Assembly (NCBI GenBank): GCA_029215795.1
Contig: JARDYH010000002.1
Coordinates: forward strand, 110,172,501 to 110,236,500
Direction of reading: 5' to 3'
DNA length: 64,000 bases
From: Anniella stebbinsi
Taxonomy: Eukaryota > Chordata > Lepidosauria > Squamata > Anniellidae
The stretch's first letter is position 1, and each line of letters opens with the position of its first letter. The notes beneath the pieces are model-generated. The model was not told the DNA's origin and made no database searches. It saw only the letters and a list, made by a program, of their open reading frames with translations. This document shows positions 32,849 through 45,600 of this stretch, piece after piece. A program made the position numbers and the translations under genes.

Positions 32849-33224
32849 TAGAGGTGACATGTGGCTAAGCAGAATTAACCTGTCCTACTTATGTTATAAG
32901 GGGTGCTGCTGTGATAATGGCTCATACCACGATTATTTCAGGTGCTATGGCAGCTATGCATAGCTTTAGGATCAGATATTAAGGCATTATTAACTAGAGC
33001 TCTACTGACTTGAAAATCCCAGTCAAACAGACAAGTTTCTTAATTTCTTGCAGGTATCACCAAGTTCCAGTGAGATGCCTTTTTGCCCATTGTAGTGCTG
33101 TGGCTTAACGGTAAGGCAGGCAACCTTTATAGTACGTAGTGACCGCCAGTTATGCCCATATCTGTTCAGTGAGGTATGTTAAATTCTCTACCTGCTTCAT
33201 TTTCTACCATTGTAACTTAGAGCA

Positions 33225-33358
33225 GGGATTGGCAGAAGGTAGCTCCTCAGATTTTTTGGATTTCAGCTCCCAGCATTCCTGACCATTGGCCATGCTGGCA
33301 GAGACCTATGGGAGTTGAAATCCAGAACATCTGGAGATCTATCTTCTGTCCACCCCTG
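33225..33358. repeat. Palindromic short DNA element, same family as 1482
   Basis: GGTAGCTCCTCAGATTTTTT on the left and AGAACATCTGGAGATCTATC on the right. Confidence 0.6.
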
Positions 33359-33893
33359 CCTTAAAGCTAGTCTAGAGCAGATCATGAGATAAATTGTTCC
33401 CAGGACTATTATCCCTTCAGACTGCAGATGGAGGATCAAATGACTGAATGCTTCATTTTCAAAGAGATGCCCTGCATGGAGAAAACAAGGTATCAAGAAG
33501 CATAGGTCTAGCAGTGCTTCTCCCTGGTATGTTAGTTTTCCATGTGAAAGGAGTTTAAAAACAACAAACACGTTAGCAGAATTCAGTCCCTCTGGAGCTT
33601 AAAGTAGTACAGTCCAAGAACTATTTTATCACATGATTTCCTCTTACTGTAGTCTGATCTTCATTAGAATTTTGGAGGGGTTTGGGACAGTTACAACACA
33701 ACCCTATGTATGTTTCTTTAGAAGTCTAACTGATCACCATTACTTCCAAAGTAAATGTATATGGCATTGCAGTATAAACACCATAAAATCAGTGAGTTTA
33801 AGTGTGCCTATCTCTCTGCTGGAGTGTGTCCATGACTTCTTGTTCACCCTCTTCTCTGCTCTATCCAAAGTAATATTTAAGAGTCACAACGTA

Positions 33894-33930
<37 letters not shown>
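33894..33930. repeat. (ATT)n microsatellite
   Basis: ATT run forming the tail of the inverted SINE that follows. Confidence 0.95.
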
Positions 33931-33932
<2 letters not shown>

Positions 33933-34082
33933 TCATGGCACAACAATACTCTGAAGTAGGTTAGGCTGAGAATCAGTGACTGGCCCAAAGTCATCCAAGC
34001 GAGCTTTATGACGGAGAGGGAACTAGAACATAGATATACTGAGTGCTAGTCCAACACTCTAACTACTACACTATATTGGCTG
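33931..34082 (-). mobile_element. tRNA-derived SINE (Sauria-SINE-like), minus strand
   Basis: The minus strand reads TATAGTGTAGTAGTTAGAGTG, TATGTTCTAGTTCCC and TTTGGGCCAGTCACTGATTC, the order seen in the plus-strand copies at 9322 and 21438, ending at the ATT repeat. Confidence 0.75.
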
Positions 34083-34227
34083 TGTATGTGTTGCGTCCAG
34101 ACTTAGACATAGTTAAGGTAGATCCATTGGAAACAATAGGGTTGAAGTTAGTTATAACTGATTTCAGTGGATCTAATCTTGATCCAACCCATATTTAGAT
34201 TACATTGTCTTCTAGCAGAATGTCCTA

Positions 34228-34345
34228 CTTAGCCTTCCCCAACCCAGTGCCCTCCAGCGATATTCGACTGCAATTCCCTGCATTCCCATAGCCATGCCAT
34301 CTGAGGATGCTAGGAGTTGCAGTCCAACACATCTGCCAGAAGTTG
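34228..34345. repeat. Palindromic short DNA element, same family as 1482
   Basis: CCCCAACCCAGTGCCCTCCA on the left and GAGTTGCAGTCCAACACATC on the right. Confidence 0.6.
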
Positions 34346-34608
34346 TAGTGATGGCCACGAGTTTAAGACGGCTTTGAAGGGGAATTAGACAAATGCATGA
34401 ACTATAGTGCTGTCAATGTATATTGGCCATGAGACCTAAATGGAACCCTCATGTTTGAGGCAGTGAATACTCAGCTGAGTTCAGGATGGACGAAGTTTTG
34501 TTTCGCTCTCAGTTTCTAATTTTTCCAGTCTTAAATTCACCTTGTCCTGAAATTTGAGATTTTGTTTTTGTTTTAAGTTCGCATGAAAATTCAGAAACTT
34601 TTCGCTTT

Positions 34609-34710
34609 ACATGCATTTTTGTATGCATTTTGCCTAATACACACATTTTTGCAAGTAATTTTCCTCATACAATGCATTTTTAATGTTACTTTCCCTAATA
34701 CATGCATTTC
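34609..34710. repeat. Degenerate tandem repeat, about 30-bp period
   Basis: Units begin ACATGCATTTTT, ACACACATTTTT, ACAATGCATTTTT and ACATGCATTTC at 34609, 34639, 34669 and 34700, with CCTAAT near each unit end. Confidence 0.65.
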
Positions 34711-35129
34711 TTGATTGGAGAACTCTTTCAAAATTTGGAGAAGCATGAATTTGGAAGGATAATTGATTTTCAGTTTGTATAGTGGTTCAAAAGTGCAAAA
34801 TCAGTTAAGTAATGTATTGGTGTAACAAGAATCAAGAGAATGTGCTACCTCTTGTGTTATTAGGAACCTTGTGATGTTTGTTGGAACTGTAATTGGATCT
34901 GTAATAAATTTGTTTATTTCCTCTTGGTTAAATTGTTGATAATATTTTGGTCCAATTATCTGCTTCTGTGCTCCTATAAGTGTTGTAAATAATAAAATAA
35001 AAAAGAAGTGCAAAATCAAGTAAGTTTGCGTAAAAATATAAAGCAAACAAATTTCTCCACTATCCCTGCCCTTAATCCCCACCCTTGGGGGACAAGAAAC
35101 AACCCTTGGAGGTAGTAGAGGCTCATGGT

Positions 35130-35305
35130 CCTGATTTCAGTGGGGCTGTAGATCCATTCTGGGTTTCAGTCAGAACCGCTCAGAACTCTTAAAGGAGTAT
35201 CCAAGTGCTGAACCTAATTTGGGGATAAGGTTCATCACTTTGGATAGCAACTTTAGAGTTTTGGGTGGTTCTGACTGAAACCTGGAATGGATTTACAGCC
35301 CCACC
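35130..35305. mobile_element. Palindromic MITE, copy 1 (GGTTTCAGTCAGAACC family)
   Basis: GGGCTGTAGATCCATTCTGG then GTTTCAGTCAGAACC on the left; GGTTCTGACTGAAAC then TGGAATGGATTTACAGCCCC on the right. A second copy is at 37030-37222 in an ENAM intron. Confidence 0.7.
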
Positions 35306-35401
35306 AAAACTGGAGATACCAGCCCTCTACTGCTTGGAGGGTTGTTGCCTACATGTCCTGCTTGTCAGCTTTCCAAAAGCATCTGGCTGGCTACTGTTGG
35401 A

Positions 35402-35525
35402 CCAGTCCAGCCTTCCCCAACCTGGTACCCCCCAGATGCATTGGAGTGCAACTCCCACCATTCCCTGCCAGCCATGAGAGTTGCAGTCCACCACAACGGG
35501 AGGGCATCAGCTTGGAGAAGGCTGG
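35402..35525. repeat. Palindromic short DNA element, same family as 1482
   Basis: CCAGCCTTCCCCAACCTGGT on the left and GCTTGGAGAAGGCTGG on the right. Confidence 0.65.
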
Positions 35526-36353
35526 ACTTCGTGAACCTCTCCTCTGATCCAGGAGAGCCCATTTTTTATGTGCTCATGTCCTTTTAAATACCACCCCACC
35601 TTTTATGGCAAGCCAGAGGAACTCAAGTGAAAACCCCTCATTCGCCCAATACATTGCGATCAGTTACACTGAATCCATGTATGCATTTTTGTCCCATATC
35701 AGGTCCACTCACACCTTCTGTATGTGTGGTCATCGACCCAACCTTTGTTATGGTTCAGATTACATGGAATAGCCCATGTACATACAGGTGAATGCATGGA
35801 GGTATCTGTAAGGTATCTTCAGAGGTAGAGCAATGATCATAATTTCACTCTTCATGCTCTACACATTTAGGACTAAAACAGACATTACTTTGAATCTGTA
35901 TCTAGCACTATCCCCCCCCCCCATTTTCACTCTAAATAAGGTGCAGGTTGACTGATCCAGATCTTAGAAGCCCCCCCATGCCTCATGCTAAGGTCCCAAT
36001 ACAGATTGGGTCCTCTGTGCCTACTCTAGAGTAAAAATATAGGGAAATACATAAGTTCTAGATACAGATTTAATGTTATGTCTGTTTTGGCCCCAGTGGA
36101 CATGTTCTGAAGGGCAAACAAGGCTAGTGACAGCAATACAAAGAGATGACTTTCATTCTCAAAGCAGAGGAATCTACACAGAACTTTCCAAATGTATCAA
36201 TTAACTTTACATTTGTTTCGAAAGCTTTTGCAAGGTAATATCGGGGGTCAAACGCCAAAAATAATAACTTACTAGGTAAAATATTTCTTGGTCATCTACC
36301 ACCATGGAAGTAAATAGAACATTATTTTGCACATGGCAAGTTTCTAGTAAATT

Positions 36354-36354
<1 letters not shown>

Positions 36355-36387
<33 letters not shown>
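36355..36387. repeat. (CA)n microsatellite upstream of ENAM
   Basis: About 16 CA units, 170 bases before the ENAM signal-peptide exon. Confidence 0.97.
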
Positions 36388-36392
<5 letters not shown>

Positions 36393-36559
36393 GCATCAGG
36401 TTGTAAGTAGAATGCAGGTGCGGTTGCTATGATATGGTGAAGAACTTCTGAAGTTACCAACACTCAAAGTCCTGATATGATCTAATGAAATGACTGTGCC
36501 AAAATGAATGGCCCAACATGTGTGGTGGGCTGTTTACTGTGTGTATGTGTATTTAATAG

Positions 36560-36629
36560 GTGGAGAAGGTGAAGGATGACGCTAATCCTCCTGCTTCTAT
36601 GCCTCGTGGGCACATCTTGTGCTCTGCCA
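36560..36629 (+). CDS. ENAM: ENAM exon with start codon and signal peptide
   Basis: The acceptor TGTATTTAATAG opens a short 5' UTR (36560-36575) and ATG lies at 36576-36578. It encodes MTLILLLLCLVGTSCALP: a hydrophobic core followed by Ser-Cys-Ala, so cleavage is expected after Ala16. Mammalian ENAM has MKILLVFLGLLGNSVAMP, equal in length. The donor is CTGCCA/gtgagt. An acceptor in front of the ATG implies at least one upstream non-coding exon, which I could not locate. Confidence 0.92.
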
Positions 36630-39600
36630 GTGAGTATTTCAGAACCAGTCAATTTGGTCTGCTTCTTTTTCTGTTTTTTTAAATCTGTTTCTGTGTGATA
36701 ACTCAAAACTACTTTTTTTTTTTTTTTTTTTAAATGAACCTCAGCTGCGCAAACCCCGCAAGGCAGGATTTGGAAGTAAGAGTGAAGAAGTAAGTACATT
36801 TCCCGTTTTTTTTCAAGTTGAAAGGAAGCACTAGATTTTATTAATGCTACTAACTTCTCTATTGCCAGGGGCTCCTTTGTTCTCCCACAATCCAGCCTTT
36901 TCACAGGTGGTCAACCAGTATCAACTAGTAGTCACTGCTTCACAGTTATGGAGCACAAACAGTCAGACGGAGCTCAAGCCAGAGACGACAGAAAGGGAAG
37001 GGCATGTAGTAGTCAGTGGATGCTGGTGATTCCTGTTTCTGTGGGGCAGTGAATCCACTCTGGGTTTCAGTCAGAACCAGTTGGAACTTTAAAGGAGCTA
37101 TCCAAAGTGCTGGCCCCTATCCCCGATATGGGTCTATCACCTTGGATGGCTCCTTTAGAGTCCTGGCTGGTTTTGACTGAAATCCAGAGCAGATTTGCCA
37201 CCCCAGCCTCCAGCCTCCATCGGTAGTAGAGCACCTGCTTTGCATTTGGAAGATCCCAGGTTCAATTTGGCATCTTCAGGTAGGGCTAAAAGGACCCCAG
37301 TCCGAAACCCTGGAGATCCAACTGGACAGGAATCAAGTTGCATTGATGATGGTTGTCAAGACTGTCACCAGTTCTGTTTAGTGACTATTCATTATGGATC
37401 TCATGATTGAAATGAAACTAATTGATGTATTTGCTCATAGATGATGCAGTTTGGTCCATATGGCTATATGAACTCACCACAAGTAAGTCCACTTTTTTTC
37501 TTTTTTACATACTCCAATTTTACATACCATCAAATTTAAATTGATCCATCTTTCTATTTAAATTTTGTGTGACACCACAAAATAGGTGGTGCACAAAGAA
37601 ATCAAGACAAAACATAAAATATCAAATCACAATAAAGCAATAAAAAAAATCAAAAGATGTGTCCTCTTTTACAGAGGACAGTCCTCTAAATTGAAAGACT
37701 GTGAGGGGACTGTCCTCTGTTTGATGGCATCCTCTCTTTTAAGGGCTGTCATGTCCAATTCCAGTTTAAAAATAAAGAAATATAGGAACTGTTTCCCACT
37801 CACTGTAAGCACCTGGACAGCAGACTGAACAGGCAGGCACACAGGCACAGTCTTCTGCACATTGCAGAGATGAATTGCAGTTCTATTCAAAGTATAATTA
37901 TTATTTCTAAATTTCCATCTTTACATATATTGGCATGTGCAATTTTAACACAGATGTGTGTTCTCTTTTCTATGCTTTTTGGGTAATTCTTAAGAGACCA
38001 CCTTAAGTGGAGGGCATATAACAGGGGAAAGGTCTGTCTCTTGCTAGAAACTAGATGCCACCTCAGAAATGGTGTTTCACCATGTGCCTTTTTTTTCATT
38101 GTATTTCAGTTTGCTCAGTTGGCAGCTTCTTTGTATGGCTACCGTGCAGGTTACCCACAGATGTTCCCCCAGCAGCCTCTATCGCCTCTGCAGGGGTTTT
38201 ACCTCTGGCAGCCACAGACACCAGTACATCAAGCTGCCCGACTGCCCCAGCATAAGCCTCACCAAACTCCAGTGGCCAATCAGCCAAAGAGCCAGCCTCA
38301 AACAAGGCCACAGTTGCCGCCACAGCAACCAAGATATCAACAGCCTCAACCAAAAATCCAACAGCCACCGAAGCCGCCTCAAAATACCCATCCTACTCAG
38401 ACTCACCAGCGAGTGCCAGTTCAGCAACCCAAGCAGGGGAATCAGCAACCGCCTCAGGTAAACAAACAGGACTGGCAAAAAGTCATGCGCTCAGATGTAA
38501 TCTCTCCTGAAACGTAATTACAGCATCTCTTAAAATAAGCACTGTCTGCCAACTCCAGGAAGTGGAATCAGCATTTCAAATGGTCCCCTTTCCTCCTATC
38601 CTTGTATCTCCAGGCCAGGGAAAGGAGAACCTGCTAATTTCAGGCTTGTTGTGCCAATGTTAAAGACACAGAAGCCTTTGCCAACCTAATTTTATTGATT
38701 TTTTCAGGCTGCAATGATTTATTATTTTTTTAGTGCTGCTGGCTTCGTTGTTTGAAATGTTTAGCTCGTTTATTGCTGTTATAACGTCTCATGTTGTTGT
38801 AGATTGCATGAACCACCCTGAGAATATTGACATTGAAGGGATGAGTGAGCAATAAATAAAACAACAGCATCAATCCTACATGTAATAGGAGACATAGCAA
38901 GAGACCCAAATCCTAAGAATTTGTCCAAAAAGATATGTAGCTAAGGGCAAGTCCACACAGACACATGCTTCACTTGATAACTGCGATATCACTTTATGTC
39001 TCCTCAAACATGCTGTATTTTGGGGTAACCACCTTACTCCTCAGAGGCCATGCTGGCTTACGTATTTATTTGTTTGTTTTATTTATATCACTTTTGTCCC
39101 GTTTGATATCCTAAAATCTCTTAGCAGTTTACACAAAGAATACATATAATACAATATAAAACAATTGTGAAAACAAAATAAAATAATAAATGCATTAAAA
39201 ACTTTACAACAGGGACAACAGTAAAACAGAGCAGGGCCATAATTGATTACAAGTAAGGGAAAGCAGGAGTAAACAGGTGCATCTTCAAGAGACATTTAAA
39301 GCTGGCCACAGTTTCCACCTCTCAAATCACCAGAGGGTGGGTGCCACTACCAAGAAGGCCCACTTACACGCTGTACCTGGCAAGTCGTGGAATGACCAAC
39401 AAGGCCTCCTCTGAAGATATTTGGCGTATACACAGGGAAGGCGGGCAGCTAAGTATCCTGGTCCTGAGTTGTTTAGGGCTTTGAATGTTAGCAACACAAC
39501 CTTGAATCATGGACAGCCCTTTAAATCTCTGCCCTGAAGCAGGAGAAGAGGTGCTTTTCCTCCTCCTGCCCATTCTCTCCAGCTTCCTCTCTAACATGTT

Positions 39601-42600
39601 GGTCTGCATACCTAGTCACCTGGAGCAGGTAAGAGGACTGTAGAAAGAATGGGGGGGTGGAGCCTTAAATCCACGTTCAGTGGAAAACATAAAGAACTAT
39701 ATGGCTACTGCCTGAGGTTTGATTTGGTAACCCTGTTGTGTTTCTTAGGGCGCAATCCTATGCATGTCTAGACAGAATAAAAAGCCCTTCAGCTCTCAGC
39801 ATTCCCCAGCCGGCTATGCTGGGAGTTGTAGGACTTTTTCCTGTCTAAAAATGCATAGGATTGCAACTTTAGGAAGCAGTTCTTTTGTTCACCTGCAAAT
39901 CATTAACACTGCAATCTATACATGTCTACTCAGAAATAAGCTCCATTGGGTTCAATGATACTTACTCTCAGATAAGTAGATACATGCTTGCAACTTTAGT
40001 GATGCATAAGCACATGGGAATAATTTTCCCCACTACCCATATCATTCAATTCTAAACTAACAGGGCAGAAACATTGTAGTCATTTTAGGAACAGCAGTGA
40101 AAGCTGCAAATGGAGACGAATCATACAGGGTTGGGTTTTTTTAATTGCATGGAGGCGAATCATTTTCTTTTATATTGCAATCATTACATGGTGACCTTTC
40201 AGGGATTTTTATGATTTATAAATGTAATAGTATCTTCTCTTTCCCCTCCAGGCCTTTCCTCCACATCCTCAGCAGCCCTGGCATTTCCCACAGGTGAGCC
40301 AATATTTCTAATTTAATACACATGACAGTAGTTTTTAGGGCTATGGCTGATTAATTATTTGGGGGCAGGGATAGGTTAAAAGTGCTCCTAAGTAATCAGG
40401 TAGTAGATTTTTTTTAAAAGAATATATTTCTTGCTAATGCAAGTACTTATAAATCCATGGATGTCAACTGCCATCATAGGAGCGGCATGCCTCTCTCTCT
40501 CCAACACATAAGAAGAACCATGCTTTATCAGGCCAAAGATCCATCTAGTCCAGCATTCTGTTCACACAGTGGCCAACCAGTTGCCTGTGGGAAAGCCACA
40601 AGTAGGACATGAGTGCAATAGTACTGCCCTGCCCATATAGCTGTCTGGACTAGTACCTATTGATAGCTTTATTGTCCATGAATTTGTCCAATCCCCTTTT
40701 AAAGCCAACCAAAGCGGTCGCCATCACTACACTTTGTAAATGTGAGTTCCATTGCTTAAATATTTGCTGCATGAAGAAATACTTCCTTTTATCTGTTCTG
40801 AATCTCCCACTAATCAGCTTCACGGGATGGCCCCAGGTTCTACTATTATAAGAGAGGGAGAAAAATTTCTCCCTATCTACTTTCTCGGCATCAACACAGG
40901 AGAAAAGGCCTGTTTTGAAAATGGTTCCCACTATGCACATTCACGCTTTCTTTAAAAACAAAGCATTCCCCCCCCTTTCCAGAACTGTTGTAGAATCAGT
41001 ATGCACTTTTATGCAGATTTTAATGATTTATTAACCAATGAAATCTCATTTGATTAACCAACTATGATTTCTTTGAAAGATGGCCCTGCTAGTTTCATAT
41101 CAGCCAGAACATCCTTTCCCAACCTCGTAGTTCAACACATCTGCAGGGCACCAGGTTCAGGAAGACTGAGCTAGTCTCACAAAAAGGGCATGAAGAGGGG
41201 TTCTCATTGGCTAATGCATAAGTGCTTTCATACATCCTTCCATATATAGGTTAAATTCATGGAAGGGATAGCTTTATTCTAGGCCTGTCAACACGCTCTA
41301 CTAACCACACCCTAATGTCCATGGACCCACTAACCCATGATGGTTAAGTATTTTGAGCTAACCGTGATGGCTTAGCATATCGTGTAAACAGTGTTTTTCC
41401 TAACCATGGTGGCTACATAACCATGGTTTACCCATGCTCACTAAACACTTGCTGCAAAGGGTTAGCGGACCTAACCATGGCCTAGTGTGTTGTCTGAACA
41501 GGACCCATATGTCCAGTAGAGCTAGAGTGACCGTATGAAAAGGAGGACAGGGCTCCTGTATCTTTAACAGTTGTATTGAAAGGGGAATTTCAGCAGGTGT
41601 AATTTGTATGCATATAGCACCCTCTTTATCACAACAGGTAAAGCTTCAGGGTCCCTGCCTTCTTTTGTATCAGGTCACTCTAGTATAGTTCCTGCAGCTT
41701 TAACTGCCATTTCCTCATCTACATGCAGGCTGAAGTTCTGGAAGCTTTCTTATTTACGCTGTTTTTCAATGGCCAAGGTTAATCTGCTTTGATCTGTGGG
41801 GGGAAATCTGTCAGCTTTGCAACGTATATGAACACTTTTCACATGGGCCCAATTGTAAGGTATAGATGGCAGGGCATGGGGATTCAGCTGATCTCCCCTA
41901 CTGCCTGAAAAATATTATGAGTGTGAACTGCGGCCTATCCCCTAAATTCCTACACAATTATCAGGCATCCGGGTTTGGCTGCTGGCACGGCCCAGACAGA
42001 GAAACCTTCTGAAAAGTCAGAGTCGTATCCCAGTATTTCATTTAAGGATAGGTTAGACAACTAAAGGAGTGCAGCTGGCCTTGGAGCTATACAGGGTCAA
42101 TGACATGGAATTGGCTTTCTGGGATCACCTGACTCCCACAATCAGGACGATTATGGTCCATGATGTCTGTGGTAACCCAGCACTCTTGCCCTGCTTTTAG
42201 ACTTTCCATTGGAGCATCTAGCACCAAGGACTAGATAGGCCTTGGTCAGATCCAGCGGGGCGTTTCTTATATTCTTAAATCCCTGCAGTTCATTCCTCCA
42301 ACCAGTGGCCCTGGTAGCACAGGGAAGAGGGAATTGCTGCCTCATCCAGAACAGCTCCTGGTTTGAGCTCATGGTGCCAGACTTCAGATGACTCTGCAAT
42401 CCATCCAATTCCCATAGAAAAGCAATGGATGGATTACGTGAATAGGGACTGCTTGTATAGCCCTTCATGCCAATATGCTGTTATTTCCATGGAAGCTTCC
42501 ATTCAGAGACTGTGGAGAAGAGGGCTCCTGTACCCTGCCACATGTATAGCTTTCACCCTGTGGGTGAGTGTGAAGTGGTCTTTTGCCTAACTTAGTTGTT

Positions 42601-45600
42601 ACATTTTCACCCAGCCCTTTATACTCAGAGTCTTGCTTTAGTATAGGGGTGGGTAATGTATGGCCCTCCAGATGATGTTGGACCACAGCTCCCATCATCC
42701 CTCACCATTGGTTATGTTGGCTAGGGAGCTGCAGTCTGACAACATCTGGAGGCCCACCCAAGTATCATAACATGTCATTGAGAGAGGCTACACAGAGAGA
42801 TCATGACTTGTCCAAAGTCATCTTATGATCTTGGTGCTTTAGTAGAGCTGTGAACTCAGGCCTCAAGCCATTGCAGCATGAATTATGATATCATTGATTA
42901 TCAACAACAAAACCAACATTGTACTAAAACATGCCTATTTTTCTTCTGTATCATAGATTTTCGGTCATGGAGGCTTCCAACCACAATCTTTCGGACCATA
43001 TCAGGGAGTGAGATATTTCATTGGAACTTTAATTTTTAAAGGCTTTGTGTTTCTCAGGAGTAGGGGTCAAATGAGGAGACTTTTTTGCTCAATTCCATAG
43101 CTAAAGTGGATTCTGTAACCAGGAATGATTGGCAAAGCTACTTCTTAACTCTACGACAGGGAAGCCACCATCATGATCCCAAAGAACATCTTTGTACTCT
43201 TGCTCTTGTTGGCGTCAAGAGGAGGCATGGTTGGGCACCTGCCAAGGGCCCACACCCCAGCAGGGGCCCACTGATAACCCCCCCCCCCTGGACTTGTTCT
43301 ACCCATTCACCATTGCAACCTGCTTGTTCACTTGCCTTTTGTCCAGACAACAGTAGTGGTGACAAGGAAGGGCAGCAGAGGCCACTGCCTGCTTGCTCAC
43401 TGGCTACCTGCCTGTCAAGCAAGCAAATGCTGGCAGTGATGAGGAAGTGGAGGAGGAACAATAGTAGCTAGGGATAATGGGGATAAGAAGGTAGATTCAT
43501 TGAGAGAGGAAGCCAATGCTGCCTGACCATGCTTACCCTCGTTGCGGGACCAACTAGTACACTAATAGTTATCTCAATTCTTCAGAACCCCAGTCTTTAT
43601 GCAGGCAAAACAATGCCATCGATGCAGAAGAGGGAGATATCAGCAGGTTCAGGGGAATCCTCATATTTCCAAAGGGGGGAAATGTTTAGAAAAAAACCCT
43701 TTAGAAAGGGATACTTGTCCAGCAATCCAACAAGGAATACAGACTGATTCTTGGGGAGGGAGGGGAAAAACATGTGCGTGTCTCGCACGGGTCAGTGGCG
43801 TGTAAAATACAACATCTTAGAAGAGCATATAGTGAGTCGGCAGAAATCCAAAACAGCAGGACCACTCCATGCTGCAACATTTTGTTGCAAGTCTTACTTA
43901 TAGCTATCTAATGTCTATGTCCTTTTCCTTGACCCAAACCTTCCAAACATATTTCATTTTCTGTTTCCTTTAGCGTATGCCATTTGGACGTCCACCTGCC
44001 AGCAATGAAGAAGGGGTAAATACAACAAATACATTTGGGATGGGGTGGGCTAATACATATATGAGGCTGCAGGTAAGGGAGAATAGAGGTATGGAGGATC
44101 CTAATACAGGATCCATCCTGCTATAAGAGTCTAGTGACTACCATGACTTTCAGGTAGACCTTGATTACATCAAGGTTGCACACATTACAAACATTTAATG
44201 TTTGTTGATTCTAATATCTAGGATTGGTGTGTCATGAGGAAGGGTCTAGGCAAGGTCGTTAAACCATACTCTGGGGTCAAGTTCTCATTAGGGTCACCAG
44301 CATTGCAATGCTGCAACAAACTGAAACAACAAACTGAAATAACTTTGCTACTGGTAAGAATTTTATTATGAAAGATTTACATTGTTTTATTCTCTTCATT
44401 CTATTTTTAGACTCCCTATTTTGGATATGGCTACCAAGGTAGACCTCCTTATTATTCTGAAGAGATGTTTGAACAAGACTTTGAGAAACCCAAAGAAAAA
44501 GAGGCTCCTAAAGCAACTGATCCTGCAACCAATTCAACAGTCTCTGACACAAATTCAACCATCTCTAATCCTGCCAGCCAGGGAGGGAATGCTACCATTT
44601 CTGGACCCAGTACAACAAACAATGGGGCCAATTCTCCAGGCCTTCAAAGCATATTGGTTAGTGGGAATGGGGTCCCAACACCTTCTCCTACTGTTCTCAT
44701 GTCAGGAGGGAATGGAGCAGCACAGAATGGTATTGATCAATCAAGTCATAGGCCGCAGTCTTCAAATGTCAATGGCATTCAAAGCTTTCCTTCAGGTAGT
44801 CAACAATCCACAGGGCATGGTTCACGTGTGTATAAACCCCACCCAGATTTGGGAGACACAAGGCACAACACTTTGGTTTCTAGAGGAAATCCCCCTATAC
44901 AATCTGAAAACCCAACATATCCCTTGGGTTATAGAGAGAACTCCATCCACAAAGGTAATCTTCAGAATACCAATATCAACCATCCCTCAACAGTTTCTGG
45001 ACCTATCCCTTATGGGCAAAAAGAACAACCCCATTACTCTGGGAGGAACACATTAGGCCAGAGAGAAAGAGGGCCTTTTCCTAGCTCTGATCCACTAGAA
45101 CAATGGAACAAAGATCCAGTTTACAGAGATAATAGTCTAAATAGTTTCCCACCTGAAGGCCACTCCCTGGATCCACAGTTTAACACATTGGGACGAGCTG
45201 AGAATGCCTATAATGCAAGAGAAGACTTTGATAGGTTTCAGCCTTCTAGAATGCACCAATCAAACACACTTTCCCATCAGGGAGTATTTTCAGCCACACG
45301 GAGAACTCCATTTGAAACAGAAACCCATCAGTATGATTGGAAGGAGCCGTCCTTTAATCATCCAGATCGTGAAAGAGAACAATTTCCATCTTCACAAAAC
45401 CATATGTGGAAGAACCAGGAGGATTCACAGGGATTCCGAGAAGCTCATCCAAGATACAACACAATGCATTCATCAGGTTCCTTAAATCGCAAGGGACATG
45501 CTGCCTATGCAGAAAATAATTCTTATGGCCAACATACCCAGCCCCTTTTTCCCAGAGCATGGGAGGACAGGGAAAGCTTTCCAACAATGGGCTCACAGGT

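Noticed and set aside
34801..35082. 93-codon minus-strand frame with a hydrophobic stretch
   Set aside because: A hydrophobic run alone is weak evidence; no start context or relatives recognised, and the area is repeat-rich.
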